From positions 1 through 32,995 of the forward strand of contig JAFGVP010000156.1 in assembly GCA_016937945.1 (NCBI GenBank): a stretch of DNA of 32,995 bases, written 5' to 3'. Source of the DNA: Pontiellaceae bacterium. Lineage in GTDB: Bacteria; Verrucomicrobiota; Kiritimatiellia; Kiritimatiellales; Pontiellaceae. This document shows positions 8,128 through 16,631 of this stretch, one piece after another; position 1 is the first letter of the stretch, and each line of letters begins with the position of its first letter. A program made the translations under genes and the position numbers. Under the pieces are notes generated by a model. It worked only from the letters and a program-made list of their open reading frames with translations, did no database searches and was not told the origin of the DNA.

Positions 8128-9930
8128 TTAGCCGTTCAGGCGCGCTTCGAGAGCGTCAACCTGTTCGGAGATCTTAGCCGGAAGCTTGTCGCCAAACTTG
8201 GCGAGATAAGCCTTCATGTCAGCCAGAGTCTTCTTGTAGCCGTCGATGTCGACCTTCATCAGCTCTGCCCAATCTTCAGCAGCGATGTCCAGGCCTTCGA
8301 GGGTCAGGTCGCCGTCGATCGGCATCAGACCGATAGCGGTTTCACGTGCTTCGACCTTACCTTCAACACGGTCACACATCCACTTCAGAACACGGCTGTT
8401 GTCGCCGAAACCAGGCCACAGCCACTTTCCGTCGTCGGTCTTGCGGAACCAGTTGACGTAGAAGCAACGCGGAGCCTTGTCGCCGAGCTTTTCGCCCATA
8501 TCGAACCAATGCTGCATATAGTCGCCGCCATGGTAACCCATGAACGGAGTCATTGCATACGGGTCGAAGCGCAGGGAAACGTTACCGAGGTCGAGAGCAG
8601 CAGCAGTCGGCTCGGAGGACGCGGTAGCACCCATGAACACACCGTGGTCGAAGCTGAATGCTTCGTGTACCAGCGGAACCGTGGAGGTACGCTTGCCACC
8701 GAATACGAAGATATCGATCGGAACACCGGCCGGATCTTCCCAATCAGGGCAGATAACGGGGCAATGGTCAGCACGGGCCGTGAAGCGGCTGTTCGGGTGT
8801 GCACCCTTTTCACCGGAAGCCTGAGCCCATTCGTTGTTCTTCCAGTCAATACCGCCGCCGTTCGGGCAGTCATAACCCATGTCTTCCCACCAGACATCCT
8901 TGTCAGCAGTCACAACCACGTTGGTGAAGATCGCGTCGCTTGCGCAGCTGGCGAGAGCCATCGGGTTGGAGTTTTCAGATGTTCCCGGAGCAACACCGAA
9001 GAAACCGGCTTCCGGATTGATGGCGTACAGACGACCGTCAGCACCCGGCTTCATCCAGGCAATGTCGTCGCCGATGGTTTCAACCTTCCAGCCCGGAACG
9101 GTGGACTGAAGCATGGCCAGGTTGGTCTTACCGCAGGCCGACGGGAATGCGGCTGCGATGTGGTACTGCTTACCTTCCGGACTGGTAAAGCGCAGGATGA
9201 GCATGTGTTCAGCCATCCAGCCTTCGCGGCCGGCCATGGCGGAAGCAATACGCAGTGCCAGACACTTCTTACCGAGCAGGGCGTTTCCGCCGTAACCGGA
9301 ACCGTAGGACCAGATCAGGTTTTCTTCCGGGAAGTGCGCGATGTACTTGTCTTCCAGCGGAGCGCAGGGCCAACGGCTGTCAGTCTGACCTTCTTCCAGC
9401 GGAGCACCAACGGAGTGCAGGCAGGGGATGAAATCGTCGGTCTTTTCGATCAGGCCCAGAACGTCGGTGGATACGCGGGCCATGATGTGCATGTTAACCA
9501 CAACGTACGGAGAGTCGGTGATTTCGATCGCGTTCTTCGCGATATCGGAACCGATCGGACCCATGGAGAACGGGATAACGTACATGGTACGACCCTTCAT
9601 GCATCCGGCATAAAGCTTCTTCATGGTTTCTTTGAGCTCGTTCGGGTCGATCCAGTTGTTGGTCGGGCCGGCATCCTCTTCCTTGACAGAAGCAATGTAG
9701 GTGCGGCTTTCAACACGGGCGACGTCGGACGGATCGGAATTGAACGCATAGCTGTTCGGACGTTTTGCTTCGTCCAGTTTGATAGCCATTCCGGTTTCAA
9801 CCATTTCGGCCATCAGGCGATCATACTCTTCCGTGGAACCATCACACCAAACCACTTGGTCAGGGGTGCACATGGTTTCGATTTCAGCTACCCAGTCAAG
9901 CAGCTTTTTGTTCGTTGTGGGAGCATTCAT
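8128..9930 (-). CDS. pckG: Phosphoenolpyruvate carboxykinase (GTP)
   Basis: Interconverts oxaloacetate plus GTP with phosphoenolpyruvate, CO2 and GDP. In anaerobes it may run in the carboxylating direction toward succinate or fumarate. The 600-residue length is normal for the GTP family. Motifs are VVWCDGSTEEYDRL near the N-terminus, YGSGYGGNALLGKKCLALRI, the P-loop with the hyperreactive cysteine FPSACGKTNLAML, IGDDIAWM for metal binding, and FVFGGKRTSTVPLVHEAF. The ATG at 9930 is preceded by GGAGGT. A probable promoter lies at 9984-10011. The gene is monocistronic, ending at the terminator at 8074-8105. The complementary strand of this gene is also open over nearly its whole length, which is a codon-bias shadow. 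Confidence 0.97.
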   Translation of the reverse strand: MNAPTTNKKLLDWVAEIETMCTPDQVVWCDGSTEEYDRLMAEMVETGMAIKLDEAKRPNSYAFNSDPSDVARVESRTYIASVKEEDAGPTNNWIDPNELKETMKKLYAGCMKGRTMYVIPFSMGPIGSDIAKNAIEITDSPYVVVNMHIMARVSTDVLGLIEKTDDFIPCLHSVGAPLEEGQTDSRWPCAPLEDKYIAHFPEENLIWSYGSGYGGNALLGKKCLALRIASAMAGREGWMAEHMLILRFTSPEGKQYHIAAAFPSACGKTNLAMLQSTVPGWKVETIGDDIAWMKPGADGRLYAINPEAGFFGVAPGTSENSNPMALASCASDAIFTNVVVTADKDVWWEDMGYDCPNGGGIDWKNNEWAQASGEKGAHPNSRFTARADHCPVICPDWEDPAGVPIDIFVFGGKRTSTVPLVHEAFSFDHGVFMGATASSEPTAAALDLGNVSLRFDPYAMTPFMGYHGGDYMQHWFDMGEKLGDKAPRCFYVNWFRKTDDGKWLWPGFGDNSRVLKWMCDRVEGKVEARETAIGLMPIDGDLTLEGLDIAAEDWAELMKVDIDGYKKTLADMKAYLAKFGDKLPAKISEQVDALEARLNG

Positions 9931-9969
9931 TATGCTTTACCTCCATTTGTTTTTGAGACCTATTCCTTA

Positions 9970-9984
9970 CGAAATTTCGCGAAA
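9970..9984. promoter_or_regulatory. Nested palindromes at the pckG transcription start
   Basis: CGAAATTTCG (9970-9979) and TTTCGCGAAA (9975-9984) are each perfect 10-base palindromes and overlap by five bases. They touch the -10 box and cover the expected start site, the usual place for a repressor operator. The bound factor is unknown, and the site could be chance in AT/GC-mixed DNA. Confidence 0.4.
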
Positions 9985-10011
9985 GGATAGGGAAACGCGC
10001 ACATATGTCAA
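9984..10011 (-). promoter_or_regulatory. Sigma-70-type promoter of pckG
   Basis: On the minus strand a perfect -35 box TTGACA (10011-10006) is followed after 16 bases by TATCCT (9989-9984), 4 of 6 matches to the -10 consensus. Expected transcription start is near 9977, giving a leader of about 47 bases. Assigned from motif and position only. Confidence 0.6.
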
Positions 10012-10089
10012 ACATTGCCGACCAGAAAATAGGTTAGAAAGGCGCAAGGAAAACGCATACTTTGCGGTCTGGAATACACGCCATTAAGC

Positions 10090-10551
10090 ATGGCTCCGGT
10101 AACAAACAGAACACTTCTGGCTTGCAAGGCGAACCCCGGTCCGCTTCTTTTTGAACACATGAGACACCAGAAAGCCATTGAATGGGAACTTAAACTGAAG
10201 TCAGTATTTGACGACATTGACGAAGAACTTGAAACAAAGTATGGCGGTCGGTTCAGGCTCCATCCGGCGCGTAGCGAGGAAGGCACAACATCCAACCCCG
10301 AAATGGACGGTCTCTTTAACGTGGGCGCCTCCTACTCCGCCGGCTTTGGATCCAGACTGGGCCCTGGGTATGTGGTTGACATCCGCATATCAACACTGGA
10401 AACCATTCCGGGACCGCTCAAGACGGAAGTCCGTGATTTTGTAGAAGAACGCCTGCGCGAAAAACTGCCAGCCGCCTTCCCGGGCAAACAACTTATGGTG
10501 GAAAGGGAATTCAACCACCTGAAGATCCACGGCGATCTCAGCCTGAACTGA
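10090..10551 (+). CDS. Unrecognised conserved-looking protein
   Basis: A 153-residue soluble protein I do not recognise. It has no signal peptide or membrane segment. The N-terminal part is charged and helical (HMRHQKAIEWELKLKSVF, FDDIDEELETKYGG); the middle has a glycine/aromatic stretch (NVGASYSAGFGSRLGPGYVV) and the C-terminal part is charged with alternating hydrophobics. It ends 22 bases before the convergent kinase gene. The start is uncertain: neither the ATG at 10090 nor the one at 10156 has a clear ribosome site. Coding character is supported by the amino-acid composition, by its filling an otherwise empty interval and by the absence of a better frame. Confidence 0.65.
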   Translation: MAPVTNRTLLACKANPGPLLFEHMRHQKAIEWELKLKSVFDDIDEELETKYGGRFRLHPARSEEGTTSNPEMDGLFNVGASYSAGFGSRLGPGYVVDIRISTLETIPGPLKTEVRDFVEERLREKLPAAFPGKQLMVEREFNHLKIHGDLSLN

Positions 10552-10573
10552 ATCGAAAAATGCGCCGGACTCA

Positions 10574-11911
10574 CTAATATGCGTATTCGCTTCCGCCTAT
10601 AAACTCGCGAAACAGTGATTTCGAAGGAACAACCGATTCATCCACCGCAACACGCAACGGTTCAAGAAACTGCATGATCCGCTGAGCACGCAGAAAGGCG
10701 TCCTGACGTTTAAAATCCCGACAATAAAGCTGAATGGCTTCAGGAAAATGACGAAAGATCTTCTGTTTCAACACAGGGAATTCATACGGCATGGCACTGT
10801 TCACCACGTAATCCACGTTTCCGATATAGGGAATAATATACTGCAACTCGCTTTTACGGACATAATGCCAATGCGTAATCGTCAGCATCGGGTCATGACT
10901 GCGATGCCAGCTGTCCCGAATCATGCGGCGCATCAGTCGATGATCCGCCCAGCGCAGAAAATCATCCTGATCATTCCGCAACTGCCCAAGCGTCTCGATG
11001 TAAAGCCTGAACTTTCGCTGGTCCAGCACGCTGCTCGTCATATCGGAATACAATCCATGAAGGCAGTCCATCAACAGAACTTCATCGTCTTCCAGATGCA
11101 TCTCCCTGACGTTCAGCGTGCGCTTTCCACTGTGAAAGTCATAGTGCGGTGTTTTGACGGATTTACCGGCGAGCAGTTGCTCGAGATGCTCATTGATCAG
11201 TTCGATATCCAGTGCCTGCGGCGTTTCATAGTCATAATCCCCGAACTCATCCTTCGGGTGCATCTCCAGATCGAAAAAATAGTTATCGACATTGATCGAT
11301 TTGAGCTTTTTCCCGTGCGCGGACAGATGCTCATTAAGCTTAATGGTCGTAGTAGTTTTCCCTGACGAAGAAGGCCCTGCTACGATAACCAGGCGGACAT
11401 CGTCGCCCCTTTCCAGCATGCACTTTCCGGCGGCGCGGCACTCGTTAAGATATCGTTCCTCACAAGACTCAACCAGCGCCGGATAGTTTCCTTCTGATAT
11501 GATACGATTCAGTCCTTCGATTGACTCACAGCCATGTTCAATATTCCAGCGCAGCACCTCATAAATCAGCTTGTAGGGAATATTATCCGTAGCCTCGATC
11601 GCTCCCCGACGCGCCTCCCGCACCTCGGTTCGTTTCTGCCGATAGATAATATAAGAGCGGGCGGTTTTTAGATGCCCCTTCTGCATCAACACCGCCTCCA
11701 CAATATCCTGAAGATCCTCAACAGTAGGAATCTGCCCGGCATAGCTTTCGATCGTGCGCTCCTCCACCATCTGCGCCAGACGATCCGCCTCATCAAAGCC
11801 AAAGCCGCCGGTCGAGGCGGCGGCTTTGAAGATGGCATTGGTGATTCGGCTACGGTCGTAAGGAACGACCTGTCCGTCGCGCTTGATAACCGTTTTGAGC
11901 CGCTTATTCAT
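10574..11911 (-). CDS. ATP-cone domain fused to uridine-kinase-like P-loop kinase
   Basis: A 445-residue two-domain protein. Residues about 5-95 form an ATP-cone (VIKRDGQVVPYDRSRITNAI, then TVEDLQDIVEAVL and HLKTARSYIIYRQKR), the allosteric nucleotide-sensing module of ribonucleotide reductases and NrdR. Residues about 170-400 resemble the uridine kinase/phosphoribulokinase family: P-loop GPSSSGKTTT at 179-188, VDNYFFD at about 208, and the substrate-side stretch TPHYDFHSGKR. A nucleoside kinase role is inferred; the substrate is unknown. The ATG lies 2 bases after the rpoD stop and has no ribosome site of its own, so it is probably translated by coupling to rpoD. The stop faces the unrecognised gene at 10090-10551. 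Confidence 0.85.
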   Translation of the reverse strand: MNKRLKTVIKRDGQVVPYDRSRITNAIFKAAASTGGFGFDEADRLAQMVEERTIESYAGQIPTVEDLQDIVEAVLMQKGHLKTARSYIIYRQKRTEVREARRGAIEATDNIPYKLIYEVLRWNIEHGCESIEGLNRIISEGNYPALVESCEERYLNECRAAGKCMLERGDDVRLVIVAGPSSSGKTTTTIKLNEHLSAHGKKLKSINVDNYFFDLEMHPKDEFGDYDYETPQALDIELINEHLEQLLAGKSVKTPHYDFHSGKRTLNVREMHLEDDEVLLMDCLHGLYSDMTSSVLDQRKFRLYIETLGQLRNDQDDFLRWADHRLMRRMIRDSWHRSHDPMLTITHWHYVRKSELQYIIPYIGNVDYVVNSAMPYEFPVLKQKIFRHFPEAIQLYCRDFKRQDAFLRAQRIMQFLEPLRVAVDESVVPSKSLFREFIGGSEYAY

Positions 11912-11913
11912 GG

Positions 11914-13875
11914 CTATTCGCCGTCAAGGAAGCCTTCCAGCTTACGAATACGGGTCGGATGCCGCATTTTCCGCAGTGCCTTTGCCTCGATCTGCCGAAT
12001 ACGTTCACGCGTTACATTGAACTTACGACCGACCTCTTCAAGGGTTCGCGGATAACCATCCGTAAGCCCAAACCGCAGCGTTAGCACCTCCTGCTCACGA
12101 TCCGTAAGCGTCTGCAATACGTCACCGATCTTTTCCTTGAGCAGACTGAACGCGGTCATTTCATCCGGCTTTTCGGCAGACTTATCTTCGATAAAGTCAC
12201 CGAAGTGCGTATCGTCACTGTCGCCGATCGGACTCTGTAGCGAAATCGGCTGCTGGGCGATTTTCAGAATGGCACGCACGCGCTCAACCGGAAGATCCAT
12301 TTCCTCCGCCAGTTCTTCCGGCGTCGCTTCGCGACCGAATTCCTGCAGGAGCTGTTTCTGGATGCGCATCAGTTTATTGATCGTCTCGATCATGTGCACC
12401 GGAATACGAATCGTACGGGCCTGATCGGCAATAGAGCGCGTAATCGCCTGCCGAATCCACCATGTGGCATAGGTACTGAACTTATACCCACGACGGTATT
12501 CAAACTTTTCCACCGCCTTCATAAGTCCCATGTTTCCTTCCTGAATCAGGTCAAGGAACGAAAGACCGCGGTTGGTGTATTTTTTGGCGATACTGATTAC
12601 AAGACGCAGGTTGGCCTCGATCATCTCGGTCTTGGCCTTGAGCCCCTTGCGAAGCCAGATTCGCAACTCGCCGTAGTGCGCAAGGAACTCCTTCTGATTC
12701 ATCTGCAGATAGGTTTCGAGCTCCTTGATCTCTTTCTTCACATTGCGCATGTCGGCAGTAGCACTCTTGGCCCGGCTCTTCTTGAGGCGATCAACTTCTT
12801 CAAGCAGGTGCTGCATGCGATGATAATGCTTGTCCACTTCCGGAACGATATCCTCGATGGCTTTCTGCTTGAAATGCAGCTCCTTAAAGTACTGGGAAAG
12901 ACGATCCTGAGCGCCATCAAAAAGCTTGAGCGACTTCTTCTCGTCTTCACTGTCGTGCTTGGCTTTGGCTGAGTCGAGGTAGTATTTAAGCTTAAGCTCG
13001 CTGTTACGCTCGATCCCCTTGAGCACCTTGGGAAGTTCATTGAAATAATCTTCACGACACTCAACATGCTTGTCGGAAATAATACGATCAAAACGCTCCT
13101 TACCCTGCTCCAGCCGATCAATAACCCCAAGATAAGCATCAGTGGCGCAACCCAGACGGTTGAACATGCGGGTCGTAGCAATTTCCGCTTCTTCGATACG
13201 CATGGAAATTTCCACTTCCTGCTCACGGGTCAGCAACGGGACCTGCCCCATCTGCTTAAGATACATGCGAACCGGATCATCAAGCACGTCACTTTTAGCA
13301 CTCTGCTTGTCGGCCTGCTCCTTTTCAAGGCGGGCCTGATACTCTTCAACATCGTCCTGCCGGATAATGTCGATCTCCATACTTTGCAAAAGACCTACAA
13401 TCTTATCAATATCCTCCACCACCACCAGATCTTCAGGAAAAGCCTCATTAATGTCTTCGTACGTCAGGAAACCGTGATCCGACGCCAGAGCCATGAGTTC
13501 CTTGATGCGATCATTACGTTCTTCGCGATCCATCAGAGAAACTCCGCCGGCCGTTGCCTGATCCACAGCAGCAACCGCTTCGTCAACCGTAGCCTTCGGT
13601 GAAAGCTTCGGCATCTCGACGGAGCTGGACCCAGCGCTTTTGGGAGAAGCCTTCTTGACTGCCACTTTCTTTGCAGTTGCTTTTTTGGTAACAGTTTTCT
13701 TGGCAGGGCTCTTCTTTTCGACAATTCTTGATCCAGGAGCTGCCGCTTTCTTCGAAGAAACAGCCGATGCGGAACTCTTTTCAGCGGAAGCATCTTCGGC
13801 AGCTTTTCCGGAGGTTTTAGGCGCTTTTTTGGCGGTTGCCTTTTTCGCGGGTGCTTTCTTCTTGGGTGCGGCCAT
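11914..13875 (-). CDS. rpoD: RNA polymerase primary sigma factor RpoD
   Basis: The housekeeping sigma-70 factor, 653 residues from the chosen start. Residues 1 to about 85 are a low-complexity Lys/Ala/Ser tail with repeated AKK units, like histone H1 tails. Then come region 1.1 ([20 protein letters not shown]), region 1.2 ([18 protein letters not shown]), a charged non-conserved region, region 2 ([36 protein letters not shown]), region 3, and region 4 with a helix-turn-helix ([20 protein letters not shown]). The ATG at 13875 is chosen because AAGGAG lies 5 bases upstream; a frame extension of 17 codons has no such site and would run into the probable -10 box. The ATP-cone kinase gene follows directly; no dnaG is adjacent. 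Confidence 0.97.
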   Translation of the reverse strand: MAAPKKKAPAKKATAKKAPKTSGKAAEDASAEKSSASAVSSKKAAAPGSRIVEKKSPAKKTVTKKATAKKVAVKKASPKSAGSSSVEMPKLSPKATVDEAVAAVDQATAGGVSLMDREERNDRIKELMALASDHGFLTYEDINEAFPEDLVVVEDIDKIVGLLQSMEIDIIRQDDVEEYQARLEKEQADKQSAKSDVLDDPVRMYLKQMGQVPLLTREQEVEISMRIEEAEIATTRMFNRLGCATDAYLGVIDRLEQGKERFDRIISDKHVECREDYFNELPKVLKGIERNSELKLKYYLDSAKAKHDSEDEKKSLKLFDGAQDRLSQYFKELHFKQKAIEDIVPEVDKHYHRMQHLLEEVDRLKKSRAKSATADMRNVKKEIKELETYLQMNQKEFLAHYGELRIWLRKGLKAKTEMIEANLRLVISIAKKYTNRGLSFLDLIQEGNMGLMKAVEKFEYRRGYKFSTYATWWIRQAITRSIADQARTIRIPVHMIETINKLMRIQKQLLQEFGREATPEELAEEMDLPVERVRAILKIAQQPISLQSPIGDSDDTHFGDFIEDKSAEKPDEMTAFSLLKEKIGDVLQTLTDREQEVLTLRFGLTDGYPRTLEEVGRKFNVTRERIRQIEAKALRKMRHPTRIRKLEGFLDGE

Positions 13876-13912
13876 AAGACTCCTTAAGTTGATAAAAGTG
13901 TACAGTTCACCC

Positions 13913-13918
13913 ATTATA
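13913..13918 (-). promoter_or_regulatory. Probable -10 box of rpoD
   Basis: A perfect TATAAT on the minus strand, 38 bases before the rpoD ATG, implies a leader of about 30 bases. The nearest -35-like hexamers, TTGATA and TTGACG, are 21 and about 36 bases upstream, neither at ideal spacing, so only the -10 box is claimed. The rest of the 183-base divergent interval to 14058 shows nothing else I can name. Confidence 0.5.
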
Positions 13919-14058
13919 ACGGGCAAAGCAGAAAATTAATATCAACATCGACACCTGCGTCAACGCTTGAATCATAAAAAATCAAAAAACTACGCCAATT
14001 CACGCTTCCCAAAGGGTTTTCGCTTGCAGTACGAACATTGAACAAACACTATTTTACC

Positions 14059-16218
14059 ATGAACTTTATTTTCAGCCCATATCCTACCCACGACTGGATC
14101 AGCGACTGGACCCTTGAAACCAGCAACTGCACCACCTCCTACCGGGAGAGCTTCTGCGATCACTTTTTCAAAACACTCGAAACAGTAGGACAGCTTGCGC
14201 CGAATGCTGGAAACCCGGCATGGGCCCTTCAGGTTCCCGTCCCGCAAAACAGTGGAGTGCATCTGCTTGCAAACGGATTCTGCGCCTATTTCGAGCGCAA
14301 GAAATTACGATGCGGCGCAGAGGTGTTCATGCCGGAGCCCGGCGTTCTATGGGGCCGGTTTCTGAATATTCCGGCACCGGTTCTGCTCACCGGAACGGAA
14401 GGCCGGAGCGAAAACGGCATTCATTGGGTGGAATCAGAGGAAACCAGCGCCCTGCTCATGGTGAAAAACAACAGCTTCTGCCTCATTACCAAATCCCACG
14501 TCCAGAGCGAGGCCGAACATCTGGCCTGCTCCTACCTCGAGAAAAATCTAGAATCATTTATCCAGAAGGAATATTCTCGTCGGTCCGGCGCCATTGCCCT
14601 GCTGGAAGAAATGTCGCACCACGATTCCCTCGCCGCCATTTGTGTTGAGTCGATGTTCAAAGCCCTGCGACCGGCGGAAGGGCGCATTCCGCACATCTGG
14701 AGTCAGTCTTCGGGCATTACGGAACCGCAGTTTGACATTAACGAGCTGTTCCCCCTTGCCCACGCATGGAGCCTGATTGATCCAGAGAAAGCGGAAGAAC
14801 TGATTCTCTGTGCGCTGAAAATTCAGACCAACGCCGGAGCCATGCCGGTTCATTTTGCTCCCCACACCACCTATTCGGTACTGGAAGCGCCCAAACCACT
14901 GATGTGCCAGACCGCCGAACGCGTGTGGGAAACCCGAAAGAATCCGGAGTTTCTGTCCGCTATTCTTCCGGCACTTCGACGCCACCTGCAATGGATGCTG
15001 CACCATTTCGACCCGAAGCGGCGAAAAGTTTACAGCTGGAAGAGCAAGAACGAAACCATTGTTCCCGACCTGTATCAGACCGACCTCTCGACCGTGGATC
15101 TATCGACATTAATCCTTGCCGAAATTGAGGCACTCAATCGGCTGCGGGAAGCGTCCGCCACCCATTTCACGCATCCGCCCTATTTTGATGACGAAAAGCA
15201 GCAACTTGAGCAGAACATTTCTGAGCAGTTCTGGAACAACGAAGACAATGCCTTTTCGAATGCACTTCTTCGGGAAAACATCATTTCGCTTCGCGGTTTT
15301 CCAGAAAGAGTTCCCCTGCTCCTGCATGATCTTCCACTTCACCAGAAATCCGCCATTCTGGACAACCTGCATCAATCAGAAACCCTTCCGGGTAAAAAGA
15401 ATGCACTGAGCTGGAGTAAATCTTCACTGAGTGATGAATCCTACCCGCTACTCCAGAATTTCCTGATTTTCCAGGGGCTGAAAATTGCCGAACCCCACGG
15501 AAATATCCTGAGCGATTTTTCCAGAGCAACCATTCAGGGATTTGTCGAATGGCATACGCTTTCGATTGAATCGACTAAAACCATACAGATCAACTCAGCC
15601 ATCGCCTCATACATCCTGAACGTTCAGGCACTGCACAAATACCGCTATCACGCCAAAGGCGCCGTAACAGGACTGCTGTTCCGTGTGCTCCGCAAAGTCC
15701 GGGCCGACCGAACCGATCTGATGGTAATTGCCGGCACACTGATCATCTTGTTCTGCGTCCACAGCTATTACGGCGTTCGCGACACCCCACCTCCGAAAGA
15801 CGTTCTCGAAACTCAGTTGAACAGCGCCTACGCAGAGTGGAACCTGACCAATACGCTCGCGGCATGCCGATCTCTGATCAAATATTATCCCGAAGATGCG
15901 GCGATGGCTCGGCTTCTGACATCGAACATTCTGATGATCAACGGAAACTATGGAGAGGCAGCCGAGCTGCTGGAAAAAGTTCGGGCTGATTATTCCGACA
16001 GCCCGGGAGCTATGGTTTCACTGGGCATCGCCTATCAACTGCTGGGCGAGTTCGAGAAAGCCGACGGAAACTATTATGAATTCTGCTACCTGTTCGATGA
16101 AATCTTTCCGAATGTCGTCAAAGAGGTCAGCAGCTTCCGCTACCTGATGCAAGAGGGCTTTAACACGCCCCCGAAGTGGAAGGAAATTTATCGATATCAG
16201 TTCATGCATGAACTATAG
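14059..16218 (+). CDS. Six-hairpin-glycosidase-like protein with membrane segment and TPR tail
   Basis: A 719-residue protein in three parts. Residues 1 to about 530 look like an (alpha/alpha)6-barrel carbohydrate-active region: a strand-rich N-terminus, then helical repeats with FDINELFPLAHAWSLIDPE, HLQWMLHHFDPKRRKVYSW and the acidic stretch VPDLYQTDLSTVDLSTLIL. This recalls glycogen-debranching or MGH-type six-hairpin enzymes, but catalytic residues cannot be assigned and it may be inactive. A single membrane segment lies at about 554-573 (VIAGTLIILFCVHSYYGV). Residues about 590-700 resemble TPR helices (GNYGEAAELLEKV, GIAYQLLGEFEKADG). The ATG at 14059 is preferred to an in-frame TTG at 14038; neither has a clear ribosome site. 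It heads a five-gene plus-strand run. Confidence 0.7.
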   Translation: MNFIFSPYPTHDWISDWTLETSNCTTSYRESFCDHFFKTLETVGQLAPNAGNPAWALQVPVPQNSGVHLLANGFCAYFERKKLRCGAEVFMPEPGVLWGRFLNIPAPVLLTGTEGRSENGIHWVESEETSALLMVKNNSFCLITKSHVQSEAEHLACSYLEKNLESFIQKEYSRRSGAIALLEEMSHHDSLAAICVESMFKALRPAEGRIPHIWSQSSGITEPQFDINELFPLAHAWSLIDPEKAEELILCALKIQTNAGAMPVHFAPHTTYSVLEAPKPLMCQTAERVWETRKNPEFLSAILPALRRHLQWMLHHFDPKRRKVYSWKSKNETIVPDLYQTDLSTVDLSTLILAEIEALNRLREASATHFTHPPYFDDEKQQLEQNISEQFWNNEDNAFSNALLRENIISLRGFPERVPLLLHDLPLHQKSAILDNLHQSETLPGKKNALSWSKSSLSDESYPLLQNFLIFQGLKIAEPHGNILSDFSRATIQGFVEWHTLSIESTKTIQINSAIASYILNVQALHKYRYHAKGAVTGLLFRVLRKVRADRTDLMVIAGTLIILFCVHSYYGVRDTPPPKDVLETQLNSAYAEWNLTNTLAACRSLIKYYPEDAAMARLLTSNILMINGNYGEAAELLEKVRADYSDSPGAMVSLGIAYQLLGEFEKADGNYYEFCYLFDEIFPNVVKEVSSFRYLMQEGFNTPPKWKEIYRYQFMHEL

Positions 16219-16253
16219 TCCCGCGTTTTCAAACCGTATCCTGAAAGAGTGTC

Positions 16254-16631
16254 ATGAAGCATATATATTTTACCGCCCTGAATCTGATGTTGCTGCTGAG
16301 CCTGAGCGGCTGTGGAAATTCAAAAAAGCGTGACCCGCAGGACAGTCCGGCGTTCATGGCGGGATGCTACCGGGAAGAAGTCGTTTCCAGCGATTATCAT
16401 ATTCCGGACATGACCACCCCTCGAATTTCCGGGTACATTCAGAATATCCTGAAAACGCTTCCGGGATACGTCGATTGCGCGTGTGACATGACCACTCAAA
16501 CCCTGAAGGTCAGCTACCAAAGCAGCGTCCTTCGCAAAATGAATATTGAAGAGACCATCGCATATTCCGGCTTTGCCGTAAATGATCGTCCGGCAAACCC
16601 AAACGCTCAGATTCCTGAAGGAGTAAAATAA
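16254..16631 (+). CDS. Lipoprotein with degenerate heavy-metal-associated fold
   Basis: A 125-residue predicted lipoprotein. The signal peptide (MKHIYFTALNLMLLLSLSGC) ends in lipobox LSGC with Cys20 as the lipidation site. Residues about 48-110 have the spacing and pattern of an HMA (heavy-metal-associated) domain: the loop YHIPDMTTPRIS where GMxCxxC is expected, a helix, LPGYVDCACDMTTQTLKVSY, and EETIAYSGFAVND at the end. The CxxC metal site is replaced by Thr/Pro/Arg, while Cys75 and Cys77 appear in the second strand, so classical copper binding is unlikely and function is unknown. The stop overlaps the pepA ATG by one base (TAATG), implying coupling. Confidence 0.75.
   Translation: MKHIYFTALNLMLLLSLSGCGNSKKRDPQDSPAFMAGCYREEVVSSDYHIPDMTTPRISGYIQNILKTLPGYVDCACDMTTQTLKVSYQSSVLRKMNIEETIAYSGFAVNDRPANPNAQIPEGVK

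Noticed and set aside
8509..9990. 493-codon open frame antisense to pckG
   Set aside because: It mirrors pckG almost end to end, has no recognisable domain, and its composition (His/Val/Arg/Gly-rich) is that of an antisense shadow of a codon-biased gene.
10748..11365. 205-codon open frame antisense to the ATP-cone kinase
   Set aside because: Lies wholly within a supported gene and shows no family pattern.
12394..13602. Two open frames (192 and 178 codons) antisense to rpoD
   Set aside because: Shadows of conserved sigma-factor sequence.
13876..13926. 17-codon N-terminal extension of RpoD
   Set aside because: AAGGAG precedes the ATG at 13875, and the extension would overlap the probable -10 box.
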